Below are positions 6,656 to 13,656 of a DNA stretch of 13,656 nucleotides, piece after piece (the stretch's first letter is position 1; every line of letters begins with the position of its first letter). The stretch comes from Streptococcaceae bacterium (GTDB lineage: Bacteria; Bacillota; Bacilli; Lactobacillales; Streptococcaceae). The stretch covers positions 1-13,656 of the forward strand of contig CADFQU010000007.1 in the NCBI GenBank assembly GCA_902836505.1. The letters run 5' to 3'. A program made the position numbers and the translations under genes. Below the pieces are notes generated by a model. That model was given only the letters and a program-made list of their open reading frames with translations. It did no database searches and was not told where the DNA came from.

Positions 6656-8101
6656 ATGATGAAGATAGAAACTGTACTAAACATTTTAAAAGAGGATCAC
6701 AACTTTCGTGAGATCCTACAAGACGGAGAATACCACTATTCTGCAAGTGGTGTTTCTTTTAATCAAATTAGCTACGATAGTCGAAAGGTCAACTCTGAGA
6801 CCCTCTTTTTTGTGAAGGGGGCAAATTTCAAGAAGGAATTTTTGGAGCAAGCGATCGAGCAAGGTTTACAGTGGTATGTCGCTGAGCAGGACTTTGAGGT
6901 CAGCATCCCGGCCATTATCGTTACGGATATCAAACAGGCTATGAGCTTGATTGCCATGGAATTCTTTGGTCATCCTGAGCGCCAGCTAAAACTCTTAGCT
7001 TTTACAGGGACCAAGGGCAAAACGACTTCTGCTTACTATGCCTACAAGATTCTTGAACAAGGCCACCGTCCAGCTATGTTATCCACTATGAACACAACCT
7101 TGGATGGCAAGACCTTCTTCAAATCAACCTTGACGACTCCAGAAAGCATTGATTTGTTTGAAATGATGGCCCAGGCAGTAGCCAATGATCGGACCCACCT
7201 GATTATGGAGGTCTCTAGTCAGGCCTATTTAGTCAAACGGGTTTACGGTCTTACTTTTGATGTTGGTGTCTTCCTCAACATCAGCCCTGACCATATTGGA
7301 CCGATTGAACATCCAACCTTTGAAGACTACTTCTACCATAAACGTCTCTTGATGGAAAATAGCCGTGCTGTTGTCGTCAATAGCGATATGGATCATTTTG
7401 AGATTCTTTCGGAGCAGGTGGCTGAGCAAGACCACGACTTTTACGGTAGTCAATCGACCAACCAAGTCCACAACTCAAAAGCCTTTAGCTTTTCTGTCAC
7501 TGGCAAGTTAGCAGGGGATTATGATACCCAACTCATCGGCCACTTCAACCAAGAAAATGCTGTAGCTGCAGGTCTCGCCTGCCTTCGTCTAGGAGCGAGT
7601 CTTGAAGACATCAAAAAAGGAATTGCTAGAACGCGCGTTCCTGGCCGGATGGAAGTTTTGACTCAAAAGAATGGGGCAAAAGTTTTCATTGACTACGCCC
7701 ACAATGGAGATAGCTTGAAAAAACTGCTCTCTGTTGTCGAAACCCATCAGACAGGGACGATTTCACTGGTCCTTGGATCAACGGGGAATAAAGGAGAGAG
7801 CCGCCGTAAGGACTTTGGCTTGCTCTTAGAAGACCATCCTGAGATCCAAGTCTTCCTCACAGCGGATGACCCCAACTATGAAGATCCTTTGGCTATCGCT
7901 GAAGAGATTAGCAGTTTCATCACGCGCCCTGTCGAGAAAATCGCAGATCGCGAGCAAGCCATTCAACTGGCGATGGCAACTACCAGCAAGCCTGAAGATG
8001 CCGTCATTATCGCTGGAAAAGGAGCTGACTGCTACCAAATCGTCAATGGCGTAAAAGAAGAATATCCAGGTGATGCTGCCATTGCTGAACGTTACCTCTA
8101 A
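6656..8101 (+). CDS. murE: UDP-MurNAc-L-Ala-D-Glu:L-lysine ligase
   Basis: Cytoplasmic ATP-dependent Mur ligase that adds L-lysine as the third stem-peptide residue of the peptidoglycan precursor. The 481 residues equal the pneumococcal enzyme in length and pattern. The ATP P-loop is GTKGKTT (118-124). The central-domain SSQAY and DHIGPIEH stretches follow. The amino acid selecting motif is DDPN (404-407), the streptococcal lysine type rather than the DNPR of diaminopimelate ligases, which marks an L-Lys peptidoglycan. Start choice is open: ATG 6656 aligns with the usual N-terminus M-x-KIETVL, while ATG 6659 has the better spacing from the weak SD AGGA (6650-6653). The gene is followed by a strong terminator and faces a convergent gene. 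Confidence 0.95.
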   Translation: MMKIETVLNILKEDHNFREILQDGEYHYSASGVSFNQISYDSRKVNSETLFFVKGANFKKEFLEQAIEQGLQWYVAEQDFEVSIPAIIVTDIKQAMSLIAMEFFGHPERQLKLLAFTGTKGKTTSAYYAYKILEQGHRPAMLSTMNTTLDGKTFFKSTLTTPESIDLFEMMAQAVANDRTHLIMEVSSQAYLVKRVYGLTFDVGVFLNISPDHIGPIEHPTFEDYFYHKRLLMENSRAVVVNSDMDHFEILSEQVAEQDHDFYGSQSTNQVHNSKAFSFSVTGKLAGDYDTQLIGHFNQENAVAAGLACLRLGASLEDIKKGIARTRVPGRMEVLTQKNGAKVFIDYAHNGDSLKKLLSVVETHQTGTISLVLGSTGNKGESRRKDFGLLLEDHPEIQVFLTADDPNYEDPLAIAEEISSFITRPVEKIADREQAIQLAMATTSKPEDAVIIAGKGADCYQIVNGVKEEYPGDAAIAERYL

Positions 8102-8109
8102 TCAAATAA

Positions 8110-8134
8110 GGCTAGGAAAATTTCCTAGCCTTTT
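8110..8134 (+). terminator. Terminator between murE and the convergent gene
   Basis: GGCTAGGAAA and TTTCCTAGCC form a near-continuous stem, followed by TTTTCT. It lies eight bases after the murE stop. On the minus strand the stem is followed by TTATTT, so it may also serve the convergent gene that ends at 8135. Confidence 0.85.
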
Positions 8135-8785
8135 CTAGTGTTTCAAAAATATCAGTCTTTCCTTGTCCAAGTCCACTGCTAATTCATATTTCCCTTCATC
8201 ATTTTTTCGGATATAGCCTAAGACCTCTAAACTATCGACAAAGATGTCTCTGCGCTTTTGCTGGACTTCATCTTTTTTGAGGAACTTGAGCAAAAAGCTG
8301 GTCATATACTTGAGTGCATATTCGGGATTGACATCTCCCAAGATGGCATAGAGTTTCTCTTGACCCTCCGTCAAAGGGTATTGGTGTCTCACCTTGTAAA
8401 AGTAATTGGACAGGGTCTGTGCCTTTCGCTCGAAGTCAGTCTCTTCTATGAGAATCGCTGCATTGGTCGTGTTGCGAAGTTCTGTTTGGAAGACCTTGGC
8501 TTTCAGTTCCTGATAAAGCTCACTATCTTCTCGGACAAAGATCTCTTGATCCAAGTCGACTGCTTCAGCAGATTCCAAGAAAGGCAGGCTGAGGGTGTAG
8601 CGTTTATTTTCTCGAAGGATGAAGCCCGCTTTGATATATTCTTCCATCAGCTTGTCCACCGGCTGATCTGGAAATTGGGCCTTGATTTGCCGCAGGATCA
8701 CATCATTCTGCTGATCCAGATAGTTGATCAAATCCTTAAAAAAAGGCTGACGTGTCAAACGTGTGGGATTAATGATTGTAATCAT
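8135..8785 (-). CDS. DUF1803-like protein of unknown function
   Basis: A 216-residue soluble protein that I recognise only as resembling the streptococcal DUF1803 group (uncharacterised, found next to murE in pneumococci). No signal peptide or membrane segment is seen. It is rich in Lys, Glu and Leu and looks mostly helical. The N-terminal part (residues 1-75) reads like a small helix-turn-helix type fold followed by a short beta pair (FILRENKRYTLSLPFLE), and the C-terminal third again ends in a wing-like GYIRKNDEGKYELAVD, but these fold impressions are weak. Its first 17 bases overlap the end of the upstream gene and its SD is poor, so translation is probably coupled. No function is proposed. 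Confidence 0.75.
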   Translation of the reverse strand: MITIINPTRLTRQPFFKDLINYLDQQNDVILRQIKAQFPDQPVDKLMEEYIKAGFILRENKRYTLSLPFLESAEAVDLDQEIFVREDSELYQELKAKVFQTELRNTTNAAILIEETDFERKAQTLSNYFYKVRHQYPLTEGQEKLYAILGDVNPEYALKYMTSFLLKFLKKDEVQQKRRDIFVDSLEVLGYIRKNDEGKYELAVDLDKERLIFLKH

Positions 8786-9281
8786 CCGTATATCTTTCTT
8801 TAAACTGTAGACGGGGAGACTGGGCTAACTGACTGGGATTAGTACCAGGCTGATTCAGAGGTACAGCTAATCCTAGTTCTTTATAGTAATCTCTCCAGAA
8901 ATCACTAATCTGCTGCTCATCATCACCAAATTTCATGGGAATGGTCTCAAAGATAGGGAGCAGTTCAGCGATGAACTGGGAACAATAGAAGCCATCTCCA
9001 TTTGGGTAAAAGGAAACATTGTAGCGAGCACCTAAAAGGTTTTCTGCTCGCTTTTTGACTTCTTTGTCATCAATCTCTGCATAGCGGTATAGGTCATATA
9101 CCTTCTCAGTTTCAAAGAAATCTTCAGGGGACTGGGCCAGGACGCCACCTTCCACCGTGGCATGATAGAACTTTCCATCCAAAAAGATGGCCACATGGCT
9201 ATAGTTCCCAGTAGATGCCTGGATGGCCTGTCCCATTTCCGTATGATCCCTCACAAAAATCAAATCGCCAGATTCTAACAT
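8769..9281 (-). CDS. Permuted NlpC/P60 (YiiX/YebB-like) papain-fold protein
   Basis: A 170-residue protein with the circularly permuted order of the YiiX/YaeF/YebB branch of the NlpC/P60 superfamily. It opens with GDLIF and then SHVAIFLDGKFYHA with His29, followed by FYCSQFIAELL with candidate nucleophile Cys100. In normal NlpC/P60 enzymes the Cys comes first. Family members are thought to be cysteine hydrolases or amidases acting on peptides or lipids, but the substrate here is unknown. There is no signal peptide, so it is probably cytoplasmic and an ordinary cell-wall hydrolase role is less likely. The start has a strong SD, AGGAGG, just upstream of ATG 9281. It overlaps the DUF1803-like gene by 17 bases, forming a two-gene unit. 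No clear promoter lies between it and the ppaC terminator, so some read-through from ppaC is possible. Confidence 0.75.
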   Translation of the reverse strand: MLESGDLIFVRDHTEMGQAIQASTGNYSHVAIFLDGKFYHATVEGGVLAQSPEDFFETEKVYDLYRYAEIDDKEVKKRAENLLGARYNVSFYPNGDGFYCSQFIAELLPIFETIPMKFGDDEQQISDFWRDYYKELGLAVPLNQPGTNPSQLAQSPRLQFKERYTDDYNH

Positions 9282-9295
9282 AGTCTCCTCCTAGC

Positions 9296-9321
9296 AAAAA
9301 AGGAGCCGAAACTCCTTTTTT
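9296..9321 (-). terminator. Terminator after ppaC
   Basis: AAAAAAGGAG and CTCCTTTTTT form a perfect 10-bp stem around a 6-base loop. The symmetrical A/T tails make it bidirectional in form. It lies 24 bases beyond the ppaC stop and just before the SD of the next gene. Confidence 0.8.
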
Positions 9322-9345
9322 AACAATGGGTTATCCCGTTTATCA

Positions 9346-10281
9346 TTAAGCATTAAAGCTTTCAGTCAATTGTGGTACCACTTGTTTCTTACGAGAAACA
9401 GCACCTGGAAGGAAAGCGTGGTTGTTTTCAAGTTTGAAGTTGAAGGCTGCTTCCACCTTGTCCATATTAGCACCAAGAGCCAAAATTTCTGAGTTAGAGT
9501 TGACGATGTCTGTAATCATCAAGACAAAGTCAGAGTATCCGTTAGTTGCAATTGCGGCTTGGATAGCTGCTTCGATTTCAGCTTGACGTTCCAATACTTC
9601 AGCAATATCAACTGTATTCACTTGAGCCACACGGACATTGTTGCCGTTCAATTCAAAAGTCTTAGCATCGATGTCGATCAATTCTTCAGCAGATTTGCTT
9701 GCCAAGTTTGTACCAGCCTTGAGCATAGCAAGACCGTATTCTTCCAAATTCACTCCAGCCAATTCAGCCAATTCAGGCGCAATCACCTTATCTGATGGGT
9801 GAGTTGTTGGTGATTTCAAAAGAAGGGTATCTGAAATCAAACCTGATAGCATCAAACCTGCGATTTCTTTTGGAACAGCTACACCATGTTCTTTGAACAT
9901 GCGGTATACGATAGATGATGCGGATCCAACTGGTTCCAAACGCATGTAAAGTGGGCTTGCAGTTTCAAAGTTAGCCACACGGTGGTGGTCCACCACACCG
10001 TAAACTTCTACTTCAGCGATATCTGAAACAGATTGTTGGAATTCATTGTGGTCTGTTAAGATGACTTGCTCTGCACCTTCTGCTTTAGCAGATGTGATCA
10101 CGCGCGGTGCTTCTACACCAAAATAATTCAAGACGAAAGCTGTTTCTTCATTTGGAGTTCCAAGAGCAACCGCTTCTGTATCCAAACCGTAAGCTTCTTT
10201 TGCAAGATAAGCAAAGGCTACAGATGAACCAATGGCATCTGAGTCAGGGTTTTGGTGACCAAAAACAAGAATTTTTGACAT
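9346..10281 (-). CDS. ppaC: Manganese-dependent inorganic pyrophosphatase (family II)
   Basis: Cytoplasmic DHH-family pyrophosphatase that hydrolyses PPi to two phosphates using Mn2+ and so drives biosynthetic reactions forward. The 311 residues match the streptococcal enzymes. Visible metal ligands are His9, Asp13 and Asp15 in [13 protein letters not shown] and the DHH motif at 98-100 (GVVDHHRV). The substrate-binding SRKKQ lies near the C-terminus at 296-300. There are two domains, the DHH catalytic part (to about residue 190) and the DHHA2 part. An SD-like GAGGT precedes ATG 10281. The gene has its own promoter and terminator and is a single-gene unit. Confidence 0.96.
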   Translation of the reverse strand: MSKILVFGHQNPDSDAIGSSVAFAYLAKEAYGLDTEAVALGTPNEETAFVLNYFGVEAPRVITSAKAEGAEQVILTDHNEFQQSVSDIAEVEVYGVVDHHRVANFETASPLYMRLEPVGSASSIVYRMFKEHGVAVPKEIAGLMLSGLISDTLLLKSPTTHPSDKVIAPELAELAGVNLEEYGLAMLKAGTNLASKSAEELIDIDAKTFELNGNNVRVAQVNTVDIAEVLERQAEIEAAIQAAIATNGYSDFVLMITDIVNSNSEILALGANMDKVEAAFNFKLENNHAFLPGAVSRKKQVVPQLTESFNA

Positions 10282-10318
10282 GTTTCTACCTCTTCATTTT
10301 CATTTCTATAGTCACTCT

Positions 10319-10327
10319 ATTTTAGCA
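10319..10327 (-). promoter_or_regulatory. Extended -10 promoter of ppaC
   Basis: TGCTAAAAT on the minus strand fits an extended -10 (TGnTAAAAT), about 38 bases before the start codon. The -35 region is poor. Confidence 0.45.
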
Positions 10328-10369
10328 CGTTTTTCCGTTTAAAGAAAGGGAATAGTGATGCATTTCATC

Positions 10370-10399
10370 AGAAAAGACAGCTGGAAGAACCAACTGTCT
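10370..10399 (-). terminator. Terminator after pflA
   Basis: On the transcript AGACAGUUGG (10399-10390) pairs with CCAGCUGUCU (10384-10375) around a UUCUU loop, ten pairs with one G-U, followed by UUUCU. It starts nine bases after the pflA stop. Confidence 0.85.
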
Positions 10400-10408
10400 C
10401 GATTTATT

Positions 10409-11203
10409 TTATCCTTTAACCCGTTTCAGGTAATCTTGATAACTTTCAGTTTCCATCAAGTCCTTAGCATTCTGAACCCGTTCTTTTGTCGGAGGTTTCA
10501 CACCCTCCAACTTGTACGGAATGCCCAATTCCCGCCATTTGAACTCACCCATGGTATGGTAAGGAAGAATTTCAAACTTATCAACATTTTTAAGAGTTTT
10601 AACAAATTTCCCAAGTTCGATCAAGTCATCATCTCGGTCTGTAAGCCCCGGCACCAAGACGTGGCGAATCCAAACGGGCTTGCCAATATCAGACAAATAC
10701 TTGGCACAGGCCAAAATATTCTTGTTTGTTTGACTGGTTACAAATCTGTGACGTTCATCATTGATTTCCTTAATATCAAGGAGCACCAAATCGGTCACTG
10801 CCATCAGTTTGTCAAATTTTTCCAAGTAACGAGGGGTATTTCGGAAAGGCAGAGCACAGGTGTCTAAAGTACAGTGGATGCCCAGCTCTTGAGCCTTGGT
10901 AAAGAAGGCAATCAAGAAGTCAATCTGAAGCAGGGCTTCTCCGCCACTGACAGTGATCCCACCTTTTTGGCCCCAAAAACCACGATAGCGAAGGGCTTCT
11001 TCCAATACATCATCTACTGTTCGTTCACGAGACTTGTTGGTTTCCATAGCCCAAGTATCCGGGTTATGGCAATACTGACACCGCATTTGACAACCTTGAA
11101 GAAAGACAATAAAACGGATCCCTGGTCCATCTACAGCACCGAAGCTTTCCGTAGAGTGTACCATTCCTGTTACTTTTCCATAGTCAACTGTTTCATTTTC
11201 CAT
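10409..11203 (-). CDS. pflA: Pyruvate formate-lyase activating enzyme
   Basis: A radical SAM enzyme that installs the glycyl radical on pyruvate formate-lyase, enabling anaerobic conversion of pyruvate to formate and acetyl-CoA. It has 264 residues, close to the streptococcal norm. The 4Fe-4S ligands are Cys38, Cys42 and Cys45 (C-x3-C-x2-C, in GCQMRCQYCHNP). The GGE-type SAM-contact motif is ITVSGGEALL. Also typical are DGPGIRFIVFLQGC at the N-terminus and FEILPYHTMGEFKW near the C-terminus. SD AAGGA is six bases before ATG 11203. It stands alone, with its substrate pfl elsewhere, and has its own promoter and a cre-like site, which fits control by CcpA. Confidence 0.95.
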   Translation of the reverse strand: MENETVDYGKVTGMVHSTESFGAVDGPGIRFIVFLQGCQMRCQYCHNPDTWAMETNKSRERTVDDVLEEALRYRGFWGQKGGITVSGGEALLQIDFLIAFFTKAQELGIHCTLDTCALPFRNTPRYLEKFDKLMAVTDLVLLDIKEINDERHRFVTSQTNKNILACAKYLSDIGKPVWIRHVLVPGLTDRDDDLIELGKFVKTLKNVDKFEILPYHTMGEFKWRELGIPYKLEGVKPPTKERVQNAKDLMETESYQDYLKRVKG

Positions 11204-11219
11204 GTCTTGTCCTTCTCTC

Positions 11220-11234
11220 TTGAAAACGTTTTAT
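11220..11234. promoter_or_regulatory. cre-like CcpA site at the pflA promoter
   Basis: TTGAAAACGTTTTAT matches the catabolite-responsive element WTGNAANCGNWNNCW at all but one position, with a perfectly palindromic core AAAACGTTTT. It lies at or just beyond the expected pflA transcription start. Confidence 0.6.
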
Positions 11235-11240
11235 GGTCTT

Positions 11241-11249
11241 ATTATAACA
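11241..11249 (-). promoter_or_regulatory. Extended -10 promoter of pflA
   Basis: TGTTATAAT on the minus strand is a consensus extended -10. No clear -35 is seen. The start of transcription would be near 11234, inside the cre-like site. Confidence 0.65.
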
Positions 11250-11318
11250 TGATTCCTTGTGAATAAAAGGATTTTGACTAGTTTTTAGAAAATAAACTGT
11301 TTTTCAATTTCATACCAT

Positions 11319-11330
11319 TGTATTAGTACA
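11319..11330. promoter_or_regulatory. Possible operator, inverted repeat TGTA-TTAG-TACA
   Basis: TGTATTAGTACA is a short inverted repeat in the pflA/fucosidase intergenic space, of the style bound by GntR-family sugar regulators. It is only four bases per arm and may be chance. Apart from this and the two promoters, I see nothing definite in 11250-11450, which is AT-rich. Confidence 0.2.
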
Positions 11331-11454
11331 GGTCATTCCAGTCGGCCTTACTCTTACCGATTCTCTATGGCAAAAATCAATAGCTTATTTATCTCCTACT
11401 TCTCTACTATTTTAAGAAATAACACTCTCAAATATGCATCTTATCTAAAAGCTA

Positions 11455-11483
11455 TTGACATTTTCCTGTTTCCCTATTAAATT
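11455..11483 (+). promoter_or_regulatory. Promoter of the GH95 gene
   Basis: TTGACA (11455-11460, consensus) and TAAATT (11478-11483, four of six) are spaced by 17 bases. The expected transcription start is near 11490, leaving a leader of about 70 bases. Confidence 0.6.
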
Positions 11484-11527
11484 GGATGTGATAGAAATAA
11501 ATATGAAGGGACTGTCTTTAACTAAAA

Positions 11528-11542
11528 ATGTAAGCGGTCTCA
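11528..11542 (+). promoter_or_regulatory. cre site before the GH95 gene
   Basis: ATGTAAGCGGTCTCA matches the cre consensus WTGNAANCGNWNNCW at every fixed position. It lies downstream of the predicted transcription start and upstream of the SD (AGGAG, 11551-11555), a roadblock position for CcpA. Confidence 0.65.
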
Positions 11543-11561
11543 AAAACTAGAGGAGAATTCT

Positions 11562-13656
11562 ATGGACCAAAGATTTTTGGAAAAATCCTGTCGTTATAGT
11601 ATCCGCAAACTAACTGTCGGTACGGCTTCTGTGTTATTAGGAGCCATTTTTCTCGGCTCACACCAGGTAGGCGCTGATAGTATTGTGGGAAGTCAAAACG
11701 AAAGCAACCATCTTGAAGCTGCCCCAGCCATAGAGAGCCCGACTGACAGAACTGGAGGATCCAAGTCAGAGAATCCACATATCGCTCTTATTTCTGAAGA
11801 AAGAAGCTCAACTCCTGATAGAGCTGTTGAAAGTCATCATACAGACAATTCGACCACTTCGATTGAGACGAATATAGATACGGAAACGATGAAAGTTGAG
11901 ACGCCCGTGGCCAAACAAACAGATTATCAATTAAGCTACAATCAACCTGCTGCTGCTACCTATGATGGTTGGGAAAAGCAGGCTCTCCCAGTCGGAAATG
12001 GCGAGATGGGGGCCAAAGTCTTCGGATTAATTGGTGAGGAGAGAATCCAGTACAACGAAAAAACACTCTGGTCTGGAGGCCCTCAGCCAGATAGTACAGA
12101 CTATAACGGAGGAAACTACGAAGACCGCTACAAAGTCTTAGCAGAAATCCGTAAGGCCCTTGAAGCTGGAGACCGCCAAAAAGCCAAACAATTAGCCGAA
12201 GAACATCTAGTAGGCCCAAACAATGCTCAGTATGGTCGTTATTTATCTTTTGGTGATATCTTTATGGTCTTTAACAACCAAAAGAAAGGCCTGGAGAACG
12301 TTACCGACTATCATCGTGGCTTAGATATTACTGAAGCTATCACGACTACTTCTTATAGCCAGGATTGAACCACTTTTAAACGCGAAACCTTCTCTAGCTA
12401 TCCTGACGATGTTACCGTGACCCATTTGAGTAAAAAAGGAGATAAGACCCTCGATTTTACACTTTGGAATAGCTTGACAGAAGATTTACTTGCGAATGGC
12501 GATTATTCTTGGGAATATTCGAATTATAAACAAGGGGCAGTCACGACCGATTCAAATGGTATCTTGCTCAAAGGGACTGTCAAAGACAATGGCCTTCAAT
12601 TTGCCTCTTATCTTGGAATCAAGACAGATGGACAAGTCACTGCCCAAGATGGTTATTTGACTGTCACCGGAGCCAGCTATGCGACCCTTTTACTCAGTGC
12701 CAAGACCAACTTTGCTCAAAATCCAAAAACTAATTATCGGAAAGAGATTAATATAGAAGAAACTGTCAAATCGATCGTTGAAGCTGCCAAAGAAAAAGAC
12801 TATGAAACTCTAAAACAGGACCACATCAAGGACTATCAAAGTCTTTTCAACCGTGTTCAACTAAATCTTGGCGGTAACAAATCTAGCCAAACTACAAAAG
12901 AAGCCCTCCAAACCTATGATCCAACAAAAGGACAAAAACTAGAAGAGCTCTTCTTCCAATACGGACGTTACCTCCTCATCAGTTCGTCTCGTGACCGGAC
13001 AGATGCCCTTCCTGCCAACTTACAAGGAGTCTGGAATGCTGTAGACAATCCACCTTGGAACTCAGATTACCACCTAAACGTCAATCTACAAATGAACTAC
13101 TGGCCTGCCTACATGAATAATCTTGCAGAAACTGCTAGGCCAATGGTCAATTATATTGATGACATGCGCTACTATGGCCGTATCGCCGCTAAAGAATATG
13201 CAGGTATCGAATCCAAAGAAGGACAAGAAAACGGATGGCTCGTTCATACGCAGGCGACACCATTTGGCTGGACAACTCCAGGTTGGAATTATTATTGGGG
13301 TTGGTCTCCAGCTGCCAATGCTTGGATGATGCAGAACGTTTATGACTACTACAAATTCACCAAGGATGAGACCTATCTCAAAGAAAAGATTTATCCAATG
13401 CTCAAGGAAACAGCCAAGTTCTGGAATTCCTTCTTGCACTACGACAAATCTAGTGACCGTTGGGTATCTTCTCCATCCTATTCACCAGAGCATGGAACCA
13501 TTACGATTGGAAATACCTTCGACCAATCTCTGGTTTGGCAGCTCTTCCACGACTATATGGAAGCAGCCAATCATCTCAATGTCGACCAAGACTTGGTTAC
13601 CGAAGTGAAGGCTAAATTTGACAAGCTCAAACCACTTCATATCAACCAAGATGGCC
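11562..13656 (+). pseudogene. Surface alpha-L-fucosidase (GH95), broken by an in-frame TGA; 3' end outside window
   Basis: A secreted GH95 alpha-fucosidase gene that would release fucose from host glycans. The signal peptide carries YSIRK (12-16), a hydrophobic core and likely cleavage after VGA (38). Residues ~40-118 are a Ser/Thr/Glu-rich linker. The GH95 domain begins near residue 122 with LSYNQPA, LPVGNGEMGA and YNEKTLWSGGPQ. At 12366-12368 the frame meets TGA at codon 269, where GGA (Gly) in SQD-G-TTFKRET looks ancestral. The same frame then stays open for 429 codons to the window edge and encodes the rest of the domain: the water-activating Asn pair in NVNLQMNYWP (codons 506 and 508) and the probable acid Glu643 in SYSPEH. 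Promoter, cre and SD (AGGAGA) look intact. The TGA leaves a 268-residue product without catalytic residues. Read-through or sequencing error is possible; LPXTG would lie beyond the window. Confidence 0.85.

Noticed and set aside
8258..8803. A 181-codon plus-strand ORF opposite the DUF1803-like gene.
   Set aside because: It is antisense to a gene with better coding character and an overlapping partner; it has no SD and no family resemblance.
10355..10867. A 170-codon plus-strand ORF opposite the 3' half of pflA.
   Set aside because: pflA is certain on the other strand, and this ORF starts inside the pflA terminator region without an SD.
12366..12368. The TGA as a selenocysteine or reassigned codon.
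   Set aside because: Glycine (GGA) fits the site, all other genes here use TGA, TAA or TAG as stops, no selenocysteine insertion element is evident, and Sec is not expected in this enzyme family.

Overview
The window looks like chromosome of an oral streptococcus of the Mitis group. The codon use and moderate GC content fit. The lysine-type MurE, streptococcal MurJ/YtgP, family II pyrophosphatase and PflA read like close relatives of the pneumococcal proteins, and the last gene has a YSIRK signal peptide. I cannot name the species.

Layout, left to right. (1) 1-2110, minus: mgtA-type P-type ATPase (P3 Mg2+ transporter class), cut by the left edge. (2) 2110-2518: the long 5' leader of mgtA. 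Read in the direction of transcription it holds a good promoter, an M-box-like aptamer closed by an 8-bp long-range helix, an intrinsic terminator, a palindrome, a 24-codon leader ORF with its own Shine-Dalgarno (SD) and an Asp/Pro/Glu-rich stretch, and a hairpin masking the mgtA SD. (3) 2515-4800, minus: a tight two-gene sulfur amino acid operon, metC-malY, from an extended -10 promoter. (4) 4941-6569, minus, murJ, and 6656-8101, plus, murE: divergent cell-wall genes whose -35 boxes overlap in one inverted repeat. (5) 8135-9281, minus: two overlapping small genes, a DUF1803-like protein and a permuted NlpC/P60-type (YiiX/YebB-like) protein. (6) 9346-10281, minus: ppaC. (7) 10409-11203, minus: pflA. 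(8) 11562 to the right edge, plus: a secreted GH95 alpha-L-fucosidase gene broken by a single in-frame TGA.

How the parts relate: murJ and murE supply and flip the lysine-containing lipid II precursor. PpaC removes pyrophosphate. PflA activates pyruvate formate-lyase for mixed-acid fermentation. The fucosidase would have harvested host-glycan fucose. Both genes flanking 11204-11561 carry a CcpA (cre)-like site, which ties them to carbon catabolite control.

The most interesting part is the mgtA leader. It appears to stack transcriptional control (aptamer plus terminator) on translational control (leader peptide plus alternative hairpins plus SD masking). The leader ORF resembles in design the enterobacterial MgtL leader peptide, whose acidic/proline-rich start senses low Mg2+ through ribosome destabilisation. 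That parallel is inference from the sequence.
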